Below are positions 23,387 to 31,912 of a DNA stretch of 42,299 bases, piece by piece. Position numbers and translations under genes: made by a program. Every line of letters begins with the position of its first letter. Position 1 is the stretch's first letter. The notes under the pieces are model-generated. The model did not search any database, was not told where the DNA came from, and saw nothing but the letters and a program-made list of their open reading frames with translations. The DNA is taken from the NCBI GenBank assembly GCA_017531385.1, contig JAFXLD010000092.1, positions 1-42,299 on the forward strand. The letters run 5' to 3'. Source of the stretch: Clostridia bacterium. GTDB lineage: Bacteria; Bacillota; Clostridia; Oscillospirales; Acutalibacteraceae.

Positions 23387-24625
23387 ATGACAAGTTCAGA
23401 TTACAGAAAATTATCGACACTGCTTGCAGAAATTAAAAGCGGGTCGAGAGATGCGTTTTCATCTGTATATAAAATGTATGAGAAAAAAGTTTATTTTCTT
23501 TTCTGCAAAATTCTGGGAAGCAAGACACTTGCAAGCACAATGACAATTGACCTGTTTGACCATGTCTATCTGAAGCTTTCTGATATGACTGACCCTGTGG
23601 GGTTTGAAAAATGGCTGTATAAAATACTTTTTTCAAGAGCAAGACAGCATCTGATTGCCAACAACCCCGAAGCTTTTGGTGATTACATTGACACAAATGC
23701 CCCGGCAGGTGAAGAAGCAGATGTGCTTCTTGCGCAGGATGCCGACGAAATGCTGTCTTATCCCGAGGGTATTGATATTACTGTCGATATGATGAAAACC
23801 GTCGATACGGTTCTGACCGACCTGCCTCTTAAATTGCGTGTTGCTGTGTTGCAGTATTATTTCTGCGGTTTTGATATGACTGAAATTGCATCGGCAGAGC
23901 AGATTTCTCTTATGGCTGTTAAAAACCGTCTTCTGAAGGCAAGAATCAGGATGAAAACAGAAGAACATAAATATACAGAGCTCGGGTTTGATTGCAGAGG
24001 ACTTGTTGTTTTTCTTCCCGACATACTCTCGACAATGGCGCAGAGTATTGTAACGGCGGCAAATATAGCAGCCGGTGTAACATCAAGAACGGGCATCAGA
24101 TGCACACAGGCTGATACACAGAACCCAAATTCAGACAGTCCCACAATGGTAATAAATGTTCCGAAACAACAACCGAAAGTCAATAATTATGCGCCCACAA
24201 GTTACGGAGTTCCTGAACCTCCTAAAAAGAGAGTCGGAGAGGATATTTCTCCCTCAGTTAAAGTTCTTATGGCATTGGTTGCCATCCTTATAATAATAGG
24301 CGGCACGGTTGCTGTTGTGCTTGCGGTGCAGGGCAGAAACGAAGCAAAAGAGAAAGGCTCCGTTGCGAATATCGAAAACACAACTCAATCAACAACTTTT
24401 GAGATAACTACAAACCCCATAATTAAACAGACTACTACGGAAACTACCACAGAAGAGTCAACGACCGAAACTACAACCGAAACAACCACGGAAACCACTA
24501 CCGAAACAACCACAGAAACTACAACACAGACCACAACGGAAACCACAACAGCCGATATACAGCAGCCTGAACCGGGCGGAGACGATATTCCCGTTGTTGA
24601 TGAAGATAATTTCCTGCTGTTTTAA
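23387..24625 (+). CDS. Sigma-70/ECF-like factor fused to a transmembrane helix and extracellular TTTE repeat
   Basis: A 412-aa protein with an unusual layout. Residues about 18-90 resemble sigma region 2 (RDAFSSVYKMYEKKVYFLFC ... GFEKWLYKILFSRARQHLI). About 135-192 form region 4 with a helix-turn-helix (LPLKLRVAVLQYYFCGFDMT, then EIASAEQISLMAVKNRLLKA). A variable linker of about 100 residues follows, then one membrane helix at 291-314, and an outer tail with tandem Thr-Thr-Thr-Glu units (about 349-388) ending in an acidic segment. Sigma domains would be cytoplasmic and the tail outside. ECF factors are normally held by separate anti-sigma proteins; here the anchor is in cis, so release by proteolysis is a natural model. 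A phosphohexomutase gene follows 13 bp downstream. Confidence 0.88.
   Translation: MTSSDYRKLSTLLAEIKSGSRDAFSSVYKMYEKKVYFLFCKILGSKTLASTMTIDLFDHVYLKLSDMTDPVGFEKWLYKILFSRARQHLIANNPEAFGDYIDTNAPAGEEADVLLAQDADEMLSYPEGIDITVDMMKTVDTVLTDLPLKLRVAVLQYYFCGFDMTEIASAEQISLMAVKNRLLKARIRMKTEEHKYTELGFDCRGLVVFLPDILSTMAQSIVTAANIAAGVTSRTGIRCTQADTQNPNSDSPTMVINVPKQQPKVNNYAPTSYGVPEPPKKRVGEDISPSVKVLMALVAILIIIGGTVAVVLAVQGRNEAKEKGSVANIENTTQSTTFEITTNPIIKQTTTETTTEESTTETTTETTTETTTETTTETTTQTTTETTTADIQQPEPGGDDIPVVDEDNFLLF
24431..24550 (+). repeat. Tandem 12-bp repeat coding for TTTE units
   Basis: About ten near-repeats of a 12-bp unit (ACNACNACNGAA) encode Thr-Thr-Thr-Glu in the sigma-like gene, with one Gln variant and one irregular unit (TTTEESTTE). 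Third positions vary, so the protein repeat is kept by selection rather than by fresh DNA duplication. Length variation between strains is likely. Confidence 0.85.
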
Positions 24626-24638
24626 AGGAGAATGAAGA

Positions 24639-26138
24639 ATGTCACTTATAAGTCTTAAAAGCGGAACTGATATCAGAGGTACCGCAATCGGTGAAAAAAC
24701 CGATCTGACTGATGAAGCTGTCAGAAAAATTACAATGGGATTTATAAAAGTTGCAGCTGAAAAGTGTTCGGTTGCGCCCGAAAAAATGACTGTTGCGGTC
24801 GGTCACGATTCAAGACTTTCTGCAGAGCGTATCAAAAAAAATGTTATTTCCGTCCTTTGCGCAAATGGCATAAAAGTGCTTGATTGCTCTCTTGCGTCTA
24901 CTCCCGCAATGTTCATGACAACTGTTACTCTTGGCTGTACTGCATCTGTTCAGATAACGGCGAGTCATCATCCCTTTGATAAAAACGGACTCAAATTTTT
25001 TACAAAACACGGCGGTTTTGAAAGCAACGACATCATAAAAATTCTGGAGTATGCCGAGCAAGCGGATATTTCGGGAATTGCAGATGCCGAAACAAGCGAA
25101 AAAATTGACTTTATGAGTCAGTATGCGGACATTCTTTGCAAGATGATCTGCGATGGTGTAAATGCAGAAAATTTTGAAAAACCTCTTGAGGGATTTCATA
25201 TCGTGACCGATGCAGGTAACGGTGTCGGCGGTTTTTATGCCGAAAAAGTGTTGAAAAAACTCGGTGCTGATATTTCGGGCAGTTTATTCCTTGATCCCGA
25301 CGGTAATTTTCCCAATCATGCACCCAATCCCGAGGATAAAACAGCAATGAAATTTATTTCCGATGCTGTTATTGCATCAGAAGCCGATTTCGGTGTGATT
25401 TTTGATACAGATGTAGACAGGGCTGCCTGTGTTGATGAAAACGGCAATGAAATCAACAGAAATTCACTTGTTGCTCTTGCTTCTGCAATCGCTCTTGAAG
25501 GAAATGCAGGAGGTACTATCGTAACCGATTCCGTAACAAGTGACGGTCTGAAAATTTTTATTGAAGAGCATCTGGGTGGCAAGCATCACCGATTCAGAAG
25601 AGGCTATAAAAATGTTATAAACGAAGCAATAAGGCTCAACAGCGAGGGTATCAACTGTCCTCTTGCCATAGAAACTTCGGGACATGCTGCTCTGCGTGAA
25701 AACTACTTCCTTGATGACGGAGCATATCTTATTACAAAAATAATTATTCTTCTGGCTTCGCTCCGCAAAGATGGTAAAAAAATCGGAGATATAATTTCTT
25801 CCCTGAAACAGCCGAAAGAAGAAAAGGAAATGCGCTTTAAAATTCTTACCGATGATTTTAAAAGCTACGGTGAAGAAGTTATAAAAAGTCTTGAAAAATA
25901 TGCAAAAACACGTGACGGTTGGAAAATCGCAGATGATAACCGTGAGGGAATCAGAATTTCGCTTGACGAAAACCACGGTAACGGCTGGATGCTTCTGCGC
26001 CTGAGTGTTCATGACCCGATTCTGCCCTTTAATGCAGAAAGTGATTCTGAGGGTGGAGTAAAAATCATAACAAATGAATTTTATGAATTTATTAAAAAAT
26101 TTGATATGCTTGATCTTTCTGCGTTCAGAACAAATTAA
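24639..26138 (+). CDS. Phosphoglucomutase/phosphomannomutase family enzyme
   Basis: A 499-aa alpha-D-phosphohexomutase, interconverting hexose 1- and 6-phosphates for polysaccharide and wall precursors. The phosphoserine loop is TASHHPFDKNGLKFF with S109 (the usual TASHNP is changed to HHP), the Mg loop is DTDVDR (D256, D258, D260), the sugar-specificity loop is ETSGH, and the C-terminal phosphate-binding domain is present. The metal-sugar region FRRGYKNV replaces the common VGxK form. AAAGGAG precedes the ATG. It is 13 bp after the anchored sigma factor gene, probably the same transcript. Confidence 0.9.
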   Translation: MSLISLKSGTDIRGTAIGEKTDLTDEAVRKITMGFIKVAAEKCSVAPEKMTVAVGHDSRLSAERIKKNVISVLCANGIKVLDCSLASTPAMFMTTVTLGCTASVQITASHHPFDKNGLKFFTKHGGFESNDIIKILEYAEQADISGIADAETSEKIDFMSQYADILCKMICDGVNAENFEKPLEGFHIVTDAGNGVGGFYAEKVLKKLGADISGSLFLDPDGNFPNHAPNPEDKTAMKFISDAVIASEADFGVIFDTDVDRAACVDENGNEINRNSLVALASAIALEGNAGGTIVTDSVTSDGLKIFIEEHLGGKHHRFRRGYKNVINEAIRLNSEGINCPLAIETSGHAALRENYFLDDGAYLITKIIILLASLRKDGKKIGDIISSLKQPKEEKEMRFKILTDDFKSYGEEVIKSLEKYAKTRDGWKIADDNREGIRISLDENHGNGWMLLRLSVHDPILPFNAESDSEGGVKIITNEFYEFIKKFDMLDLSAFRTN

Positions 26139-26151
26139 ATACGGGTAACTA

Positions 26152-26180
26152 TTGATTTGTATAAAAAAAAGTGTTATTAT
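26152..26180 (+). promoter_or_regulatory. Promoter of the alkaline phosphatase gene
   Basis: TTGATT (26152-26157), 17 bp, TATTAT (26175-26180), 30 nt before the ATG. I see no convincing PhoP box. Confidence 0.6.
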
Positions 26181-26209
26181 TATTTTATTAATTAACAGAG
26201 GTGCATAAA

Positions 26210-27364
26210 ATGCTCTACTTTATCAGACAAGCTCTTCAGCCCATTATTGCAATTGTAATGGCAATCATCATGATGTTTTCTGCGGCAGGCCCAGAAAAGG
26301 CTCCCGAAGAATTTGAACAGGTGCAGAATGTTATCTATCTTATAGGTGACGGTATGGGACCTCTTCATCTTGAGAAGGCTAAGCAGGAGAGAAATATTAC
26401 TCTTACTATGGATACTTTTGATTATATCGGACGTTCTCAGACACGTTCACAGGCAAACCCTGTTACAGACAGTGCTGCAGGCGCAACAGCTCTTGCTTGC
26501 GGTGTAAGAACTTTCAACGGCTATGTCGGCGTTTTCTATTATGATCCGCTTCATGTTGAAAGTCAGCCCAAGAGCCTTACTGAACTTTGCATTGAAAAGG
26601 GTATGATGACAGGTATTGTTACAACAGACAGCACATCAGGTGCAACTCCCAGCGGTTTTTCTGTTCACACTTCATCAAGAAACAATACAGAAGATATTGA
26701 CACTCAGCAGATGAATTCCGATATCGACCTTATCTGGGGTGGCACATCTGATTATATTTCACAGGAAACATGTGAAGCAAACGGCTTTACTTTTGTTAAA
26801 ACATATTCAGAAATGATGGCTGTTGAAGAGGGCGAACGCAGTTTTGCTCAGTTTGACAACAACACATGGGGTGTAGAACAGTATGATGCTGAAACTCCCA
26901 CTCTTTCACAGATGGCAATGAAAGCTATCGATGTTCTTGATGATACAGATGAGGGCTTCTTTATTATGATTGAAGGCGCTCATATCGATAAACATTCACA
27001 CAGTAATCTCGATGCAGAAATGGCAGAAGCTCTTGAAGAGTTTGACAGAACTGTTGCTGCTGCACTTGATTATGCAGAAAAAGACGGCAATACTCTTGTT
27101 GTTGTTACTGCTGACCATGAAACAGGCGGTATTGTTCTGAATGATGACGGAACATATTCATTCACATCGGGCTCTCATTCCGGTGCAAATGTTCCCGTGC
27201 TTGTTTACGGTTCAGATACTTTCCTCGAAGACGGTGAAGTAGTAAATAACATTGATATTCCTGTAAGAATCGCATATTCACTCGGCTTTGAAGAAGGCGA
27301 TATTCCTTATGAACAGTTTGCTGATTGGATGAAATATGTGATTGAGGCTTACGAAAAGAAGTAA
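26210..27364 (+). CDS. Exported alkaline phosphatase
   Basis: A 384-aa alkaline phosphatase superfamily enzyme that releases phosphate from phosphomonoesters outside the cell. It has an N-terminal membrane or signal segment (about 8-27, MAIIMMFSAAG), IGDGMG with metal ligand D47, the nucleophile serine S88 in VTDSAAGATALACG, the metal motifs IEGAHIDKHSHS and TADHETGG, and a late SGSHSGANVPV histidine. There is no lipobox cysteine. A GTG at 26201 is in frame, but AGAGGTG is the ribosome site for the ATG at 26210. It lacks the extra C-terminal domains seen in larger family members. Confidence 0.92.
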   Translation: MLYFIRQALQPIIAIVMAIIMMFSAAGPEKAPEEFEQVQNVIYLIGDGMGPLHLEKAKQERNITLTMDTFDYIGRSQTRSQANPVTDSAAGATALACGVRTFNGYVGVFYYDPLHVESQPKSLTELCIEKGMMTGIVTTDSTSGATPSGFSVHTSSRNNTEDIDTQQMNSDIDLIWGGTSDYISQETCEANGFTFVKTYSEMMAVEEGERSFAQFDNNTWGVEQYDAETPTLSQMAMKAIDVLDDTDEGFFIMIEGAHIDKHSHSNLDAEMAEALEEFDRTVAAALDYAEKDGNTLVVVTADHETGGIVLNDDGTYSFTSGSHSGANVPVLVYGSDTFLEDGEVVNNIDIPVRIAYSLGFEEGDIPYEQFADWMKYVIEAYEKK

Positions 27365-27432
27365 GACCGTTCATATGATGTTCATATTTGTGTGATATTA
27401 TATGAAACAGTCACATCGGGGGAGGTAAGGTA

Positions 27433-28383
27433 ATGGATTCCAAGAAAAAGAAAGCGATAATCTGGAGTGTTGTTGCCGTAGTTTTATTGTTGGCTGTAGC
27501 CGGGCTTGTCTGGTTTATGGTAGAAAATCCGGATTCGATTCCAACCGGTAATGATGGTGGGATTGACGAGATTACATATCAGACTCCGCAGACAAATGTC
27601 TTTACTACAGAGCCGGAAAGTACAACACCGGCGCCTGAAATTACAACTGAAAAGCCTACAACAGAAGTTGAAAGCTATGTTGAACAATTTATGGCTGAAG
27701 CAAATACTTATTCTCAGACAGTTGAAGTTACAACAACTCCTGCAGGTGAAAAACCGTTTTTCCACATTGTAACAGACGGAACAGTTACTGACGATAATTC
27801 ACTGGAAGGTCTTGACGGTGCACTTAAAACAGTGGGACAGGTTATCCTTGCTGCAGGTTTCAGATATGATAAAGAGCAGCGTATTTTCTATTCTGAAACT
27901 CAGTCATGGCAGAGAAACTTCGGTTTCACACCGATTTATGATGCAGCCGCAGCCTTTACCGGTATGTATTATGACACCATGCGTATAAAATTCAATTATG
28001 AGAATCTTGATTGGATGTTCCAGATCTGGAAAGGCAGATACGGCATTACAACAGGTGCTGAGATGGGCGTTTATCATAAAGACCCCGGCACTGATGCAAA
28101 TTTCTATGTATGCGCAGAAGATGAAGAAAGAATCACAATGTCATTCGCTCTTTATAAAGGTGATGAACTTTTCATGACAAGAGGTCCCGAGCCTCATTGG
28201 TGGCTCACAGGCTTCAAACTTTTTGAAATGATATCGCCAAAGGATCTGACACTTCATGCAACATTCTTTATGGAAGATGCAGGCATGGCAGATGCTCTTG
28301 AGAATTCACTTGAAGATCTCGGATTCAAGAAAGGCATAAACTATCAGCGTCTGGGACTTACCATGACGATAATCTGGAGATAA
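27433..28383 (+). CDS. Membrane-anchored DUF4474 protein with a Thr/Glu/Pro-rich linker
   Basis: A 316-aa protein. A short basic N-terminus and one membrane helix (about 9-29) place the rest outside. A linker (about 55-80) is rich in Thr, Glu and Pro (TTEPESTTPAPEITTEKPTT), similar in kind to the tail of the anchored sigma factor 3 kb upstream. Residues about 155-310 match the DUF4474 pattern, including FGFTPIYDAAAAFTGMYYDT and WMFQIWKGRYGITTGAEMGV. DUF4474 has no known function but is common on surface proteins of Ruminococcaceae. GGGGGAGG precedes the ATG and a terminator follows. Confidence 0.82.
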   Translation: MDSKKKKAIIWSVVAVVLLLAVAGLVWFMVENPDSIPTGNDGGIDEITYQTPQTNVFTTEPESTTPAPEITTEKPTTEVESYVEQFMAEANTYSQTVEVTTTPAGEKPFFHIVTDGTVTDDNSLEGLDGALKTVGQVILAAGFRYDKEQRIFYSETQSWQRNFGFTPIYDAAAAFTGMYYDTMRIKFNYENLDWMFQIWKGRYGITTGAEMGVYHKDPGTDANFYVCAEDEERITMSFALYKGDELFMTRGPEPHWWLTGFKLFEMISPKDLTLHATFFMEDAGMADALENSLEDLGFKKGINYQRLGLTMTIIWR

Positions 28384-28389
28384 AAAATC

Positions 28390-28423
28390 ATTCCGGCATG
28401 TGTTTACATGTCGGAATTTTTTA
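28390..28423 (+). terminator. Intrinsic terminator after the DUF4474 gene
   Basis: ATTCCGGCATGT (28390-28401) pairs with ACATGTCGGAAT (28406-28417; one wobble), followed by TTTTT. Confidence 0.9.
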
Positions 28424-28431
28424 ATGATTTA

Positions 28432-28460
28432 TTGACAATGTATTAATTATTTGTTAAAAT
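28432..28460 (+). promoter_or_regulatory. Promoter of the lipase gene
   Basis: TTGACA (28432-28437), 17 bp, TAAAAT (28455-28460), then AGGAGG and ATG 28498. Confidence 0.85.
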
Positions 28461-28497
28461 AAAATTGCTAAATATTTCTTATATCAGGAGGTTACTT

Positions 28498-29784
28498 ATG
28501 AAGAAATTTATCAGCATTATTTTAAGTATCGCAATCATTATGTCTGTTTGCTGTATTTCTGTTTATGCAGAAGATGCAGGTGTGACAGATGAAAAAATTT
28601 ATGACATTGAGGGCAGCTATCCGTATGTGTTTGTTCACGGTATGGGCGGATGGGGTCCCGATTATGAAGAAATGCCTTATTGGGGAGGCTGGGCAGCTTC
28701 CGAAGGTGACGTTATCGGAATGTATAACAGTAATGGTATCGAGGCTTATGCAGCTACAGTAGGTCCTTTTAACAGTGCATGGGACAGAGCATGTGAACTT
28801 TATGCTCAGCTTACAGGAACAGTTGTTGACTATGGTGAAGCTCATTCAAAGGAACATAATCACGATCGTTTCGGCAAGGACTTTTCTTCAAAAATTCTTA
28901 TGGGTGAACCCTGGGATTGTGAAAGCCCCATTAATCTTGTAGGACACAGCTTCGGCGGACCTACAGTCAGACTTTTTGCATCACTTATGGCTTACGGCGA
29001 TGAAACTGAACTTGCAGCAACAGGTGAAGAGACATCACCTCTCTTTGCAGGCGGTCATGAAAAATGCATCAATGCACTTATCACATTTTCAGGTGTTCAT
29101 AACGGTTCTCCCATTGCAAATCTCATTCATGACAACAGCACAATAATGACATTTATTGCTGCCTTTGCAAATCTTGCAGGTGTTCTTTTCGGTAAAGGAA
29201 TTATGATGTGGGAGGATATTCAGCTTGGTCATTTTGGTCTTACAGCAAAACAGGATCAGGATAAAGCTTCTTTCAGTTGGGAAAGAATAAAGAATTTTGC
29301 ACTGACAGGTGATAACTGCGGTTCTGATATGACTCTCAGAGGTGCGAAGGAGCTTAATGAAAAAATCAAGCTTTCTCCCTATACTTACTACTATTCATAT
29401 TCAACCATTTCAACAGAAGAAACTGTTGTCGGCACACAGATGCCTATCCCATCTAACTTTGCATTGTTCTATCTCACATCAATGTATATCGGCACTCTTG
29501 AAGGCAAGACAATTGATGGCGTATACATGGATAAAAACTGGGCAATCAATGACGGTATCGTTCCTCTTGCAAGTGCACTTTATCCTTCAAACTGTGCTGA
29601 CACAGCAAAGAATTATGAAGAGGCAATTAATGCTGGTGAAACGATTGAGGGCGGCAGATGGTATTATATGACACCGTCAGTTGGTTTTGATCATTTTGAT
29701 TATTGCGGCACTATTGATTATCCCACAAGCTTTGAGGATTTCTACTTCACATTGGCTGAGACAGTAAACAGAACAAATAAGTAA
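28498..29784 (+). CDS. Secreted triacylglycerol lipase, family I.5/I.6-like
   Basis: A 428-aa exported alpha/beta hydrolase. Residues 1-24 are a Sec signal peptide (cleavage near VYA-EDA). The mature part follows the large Gram-positive lipases: YPYVFVHGMGGWGPD oxyanion region, YWGG, VGPFNSAWDRACELYAQLTG, VDYGEAHS, and the nucleophile elbow GHSFGG with S151. The catalytic Asp fits NDGIVPLAS and the His fits GFDHFDY. These lipases usually bind Zn and Ca and cleave long-chain acylglycerols. The frame runs upstream to 28465, but ATG 28498 has AGGAGG and starts the signal peptide. It has its own promoter and terminator. Confidence 0.92.
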   Translation: MKKFISIILSIAIIMSVCCISVYAEDAGVTDEKIYDIEGSYPYVFVHGMGGWGPDYEEMPYWGGWAASEGDVIGMYNSNGIEAYAATVGPFNSAWDRACELYAQLTGTVVDYGEAHSKEHNHDRFGKDFSSKILMGEPWDCESPINLVGHSFGGPTVRLFASLMAYGDETELAATGEETSPLFAGGHEKCINALITFSGVHNGSPIANLIHDNSTIMTFIAAFANLAGVLFGKGIMMWEDIQLGHFGLTAKQDQDKASFSWERIKNFALTGDNCGSDMTLRGAKELNEKIKLSPYTYYYSYSTISTEETVVGTQMPIPSNFALFYLTSMYIGTLEGKTIDGVYMDKNWAINDGIVPLASALYPSNCADTAKNYEEAINAGETIEGGRWYYMTPSVGFDHFDYCGTIDYPTSFEDFYFTLAETVNRTNK

Positions 29785-29816
29785 ATTTCTGTAGCTTTTC
29801 AGTTGAATAAACAAAC

Positions 29817-29848
29817 AAAAAAGAACTGCTGAAAAGCAGTTCTTTTTA
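29817..29848. terminator. Bidirectional terminator between lipase and ferredoxin genes
   Basis: AGAACTGCT (29822-29830) and AGCAGTTCT (29835-29843) form a 9-bp stem on a GAAA loop, flanked by A-run and T-run. Confidence 0.9.
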
Positions 29849-29868
29849 ATGTACATTTGCTATTTTGA

Positions 29869-30039
29869 TTATTCAGCAACAGGAGCCTCTACGGGGCAAG
29901 TACTTGCACAAGCACCACAGTCGATGCAAGCGTCAGCGTCGATAACATAAATGCCATCGCCTTCAGAAATAGCCTCTACGGGGCAATCTGCTTCACAAGC
30001 ACCACAAGAGATACAAGCATCTGTGATTTTGTAAGCCAT
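29869..30039 (-). CDS. 2[4Fe-4S] ferredoxin, clostridial type
   Basis: A 56-aa electron carrier. Two CxxCxxCxxxCP motifs are present: CISCGACEADCPVEAI near the start and CIDCGACASTCPVEAP near the end, giving eight ligands for two [4Fe-4S] clusters. It would pass low-potential electrons among anaerobic enzymes such as pyruvate:ferredoxin oxidoreductase and hydrogenase. GGGAGG precedes the ATG. It stands alone between a shared terminator and its own promoter. The two halves share an internal duplication visible at both protein and DNA level (GCCTCTACGGGGCAA twice on the + strand). Confidence 0.96.
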   Translation of the reverse strand: MAYKITDACISCGACEADCPVEAISEGDGIYVIDADACIDCGACASTCPVEAPVAE

Positions 30040-30069
30040 CGTCAAACCTCCCTTTAGTTGATTTACTTT

Positions 30070-30097
30070 ATTGTATCATACTTTTTTTAAAATGCAA
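30070..30097 (-). promoter_or_regulatory. Promoter of the ferredoxin gene
   Basis: On the - strand TTGCAT (30092-30097), 16 bp, TACAAT (30070-30075), 31 nt before the start codon. Confidence 0.7.
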
Positions 30098-30145
30098 TAG
30101 ATAATAAGCATTTTATTAATAAAATTTTATACAAAAATACAAAAA

Positions 30146-31015
30146 TCAGTCATCTGCAATGTGTTTCAGAGCATCAAGTTCTTCCTTTTCTACAATGATT
30201 TTGACATCTTTTATGAGCTTGACTTCACGTCTGTTGACGACAACGGGTGCAGCATCGGGATTTCTCTCAAGCTTTACTGTGAGTTTGCCCGTAAGCAGGT
30301 TCATGTCAATAACTTCGCCCTTGCCGTGTTTTGTTTCAACAATTGCTCCGATTTTCGGGGTGATTTTCAGAAGATGCTCATAAGCATCCTGTTCATATTT
30401 CAGACAGCACATAAGCCTGCCGCAAGAACCGCTGATTTTAAGAGTATTCAGGGAAAGTCCCTGTTCCTTTGCCATTTTGATGGAAACAGGCTGGAAGTCG
30501 CTCAGAAATTCTTTACAGCAGAACGGTCTGCCGCAAATGCCAAGACCTCCGAGCATTTTTGATTCATCTCTTACACCGATCTGACGAAGTTCGATTCTTG
30601 CTCTGAAGACGCTTGCAAGATCCTTTACGAGTTCACGGAAATCCACTCTTGAGGGCGCTGTGTAGTAAAAAAGAATTTTGCTTCCGTCAAAAGTATATTC
30701 AACATCCACCAGTTTCATGTCAAGTTTGCGATATGCAACTTTTTCATCAAAGATTGCAGCTGCTTTTGCTTCCTTTTCCCTGTTTTTCTGAGCAATCTCC
30801 AGATCTTCGGGAGTCGCTTTTCTGACAAGTTTTTTCAGAGGCTGAATGATCGAATCGTCTTCAACCATACGGTTTTCCAGCGCAACTGTGCCGCATTCAA
30901 GTCCGCGGGCTGTTTCGACAATTACACTTTCACCTTTTTTTATTTCTATTTCACCGGGATCAAAGTAATAAACTTTTCCCGTCTGCTTGAATTTTACACC
31001 GATTACTTCTATCAT
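30146..31015 (-). CDS. ricT: PSP1-domain protein RicT (YaaT)
   Basis: RicT, with RicA and RicF, forms an Fe-S-containing complex that in Bacillus subtilis promotes RNase Y maturation of transcripts and supports sporulation, competence and biofilm. The 289-aa protein has the PSP1 core and the cysteines GICGRPFCCKEF and SCGRLMCCLKYE that bind the clusters. It follows holB by 9 bp, the conserved holB-yaaT order of Firmicutes. RNase Y itself is encoded 15 kb away in this window; ricA and ricF are not here. Confidence 0.95.
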   Translation of the reverse strand: MIEVIGVKFKQTGKVYYFDPGEIEIKKGESVIVETARGLECGTVALENRMVEDDSIIQPLKKLVRKATPEDLEIAQKNREKEAKAAAIFDEKVAYRKLDMKLVDVEYTFDGSKILFYYTAPSRVDFRELVKDLASVFRARIELRQIGVRDESKMLGGLGICGRPFCCKEFLSDFQPVSIKMAKEQGLSLNTLKISGSCGRLMCCLKYEQDAYEHLLKITPKIGAIVETKHGKGEVIDMNLLTGKLTVKLERNPDAAPVVVNRREVKLIKDVKIIVEKEELDALKHIADD

Positions 31016-31024
31016 AAGTAACTC

Positions 31025-31903
31025 CTATCTGTCAACACATGCAACAAGCTCAATTGCGAGCCTTGTCACAAGAAGATTGTCGTTTGCGTTTTTGTCTGCA
31101 TCGCTTAAAAGTGTTTTAAGCACATTTTGCATGTTTATTATTTCTTTTTCCGAGAAAACATCAGAGAATCTTTTTTCGGTAATATTTACGTCGGAATCTG
31201 TTCTGTATTTTGAAATGATGCTGTTCCGGAGCATGATTATCATTTTTTCAAGTGCGATCTTGTAATTTTTCTTGTCTTTTTCCAGTGCACCTGTGCTGAG
31301 CATGATTTTTGCTTCATTTTTTGTCATGAGTGCAGCAAAAATATCCTCAGCCGCTTTTGCAGCCTTTGAATTTTCTTTTTCACCTGCTGCCTGACCGCTG
31401 TCCTCGCTGATTGCAAACGGTGTCACACGGGAAAGAATGGTTTGACGGAAGTCATCACGGGAACGTGATGCAAGAATAAACCTTGCCGTTGACGGTGGTT
31501 CTTCCAGAATTTTAAGAAGAGCATTCTGCGCTTCTTCACCCATTCCAGATGCTTCGAGAATTATAAATATCTGAAACGGGGCTTCATTCGGCATTATGTA
31601 TGCTCTGGAACGAATGTCACGGATAGTATCGATTTTTATGCTTCTTTGCTTGCCTGCTTCACCTTCTGTTATTATCACATCAGGATGTATTCCCGATTTT
31701 ATTTTTTTACAGGTGTTGCATTTAAGGCAGGGAGTCGGTGAATTTTCGCAAAGAAGCGCCTGCGCCAAAAGCAGAGAAAGCTCTTTGCGCTCTTTTTCGG
31801 TGCCGCCTGTCAGCAACAGTGCATGGGAAAGTGTTCCCGTATCAACTGCTGAGGAAAGCTTTTTCTTTACTTCTTCGTTAAGCTGTAATTTTCCGAAATT
31901 CAT
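31025..31903 (-). CDS. holB: DNA polymerase III subunit delta'
   Basis: The delta' subunit of the clamp loader, which opens the beta sliding clamp onto primed DNA. The 292-aa protein has an AAA+ fold with a degenerate P-loop (LTGGTEKERK, no GKT, as usual in delta'), the zinc-binding CLKCNTCKK, the EASGMGEEAQNALLKILEEP segment, and LSRVTPF in place of the SRC arginine-finger motif. AAGGA precedes the ATG. It is fifth-from-first in a close-spaced run led by citrate synthase, with ricT after it. Confidence 0.94.
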   Translation of the reverse strand: MNFGKLQLNEEVKKKLSSAVDTGTLSHALLLTGGTEKERKELSLLLAQALLCENSPTPCLKCNTCKKIKSGIHPDVIITEGEAGKQRSIKIDTIRDIRSRAYIMPNEAPFQIFIILEASGMGEEAQNALLKILEEPPSTARFILASRSRDDFRQTILSRVTPFAISEDSGQAAGEKENSKAAKAAEDIFAALMTKNEAKIMLSTGALEKDKKNYKIALEKMIIMLRNSIISKYRTDSDVNITEKRFSDVFSEKEIINMQNVLKTLLSDADKNANDNLLVTRLAIELVACVDR

Positions 31904-31912
31904 ATTATTTCC

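Noticed and set aside
24431-24550. Recent microsatellite expansion as the sole cause of the TTTE tract
   Set aside because: Third codon positions vary between units while the protein pattern is kept, so selection on the protein is more likely.
25464-26012. 182-aa reading frame on the - strand
   Set aside because: It is antisense to the phosphohexomutase gene and Phe/Cys-rich as shadow frames are.
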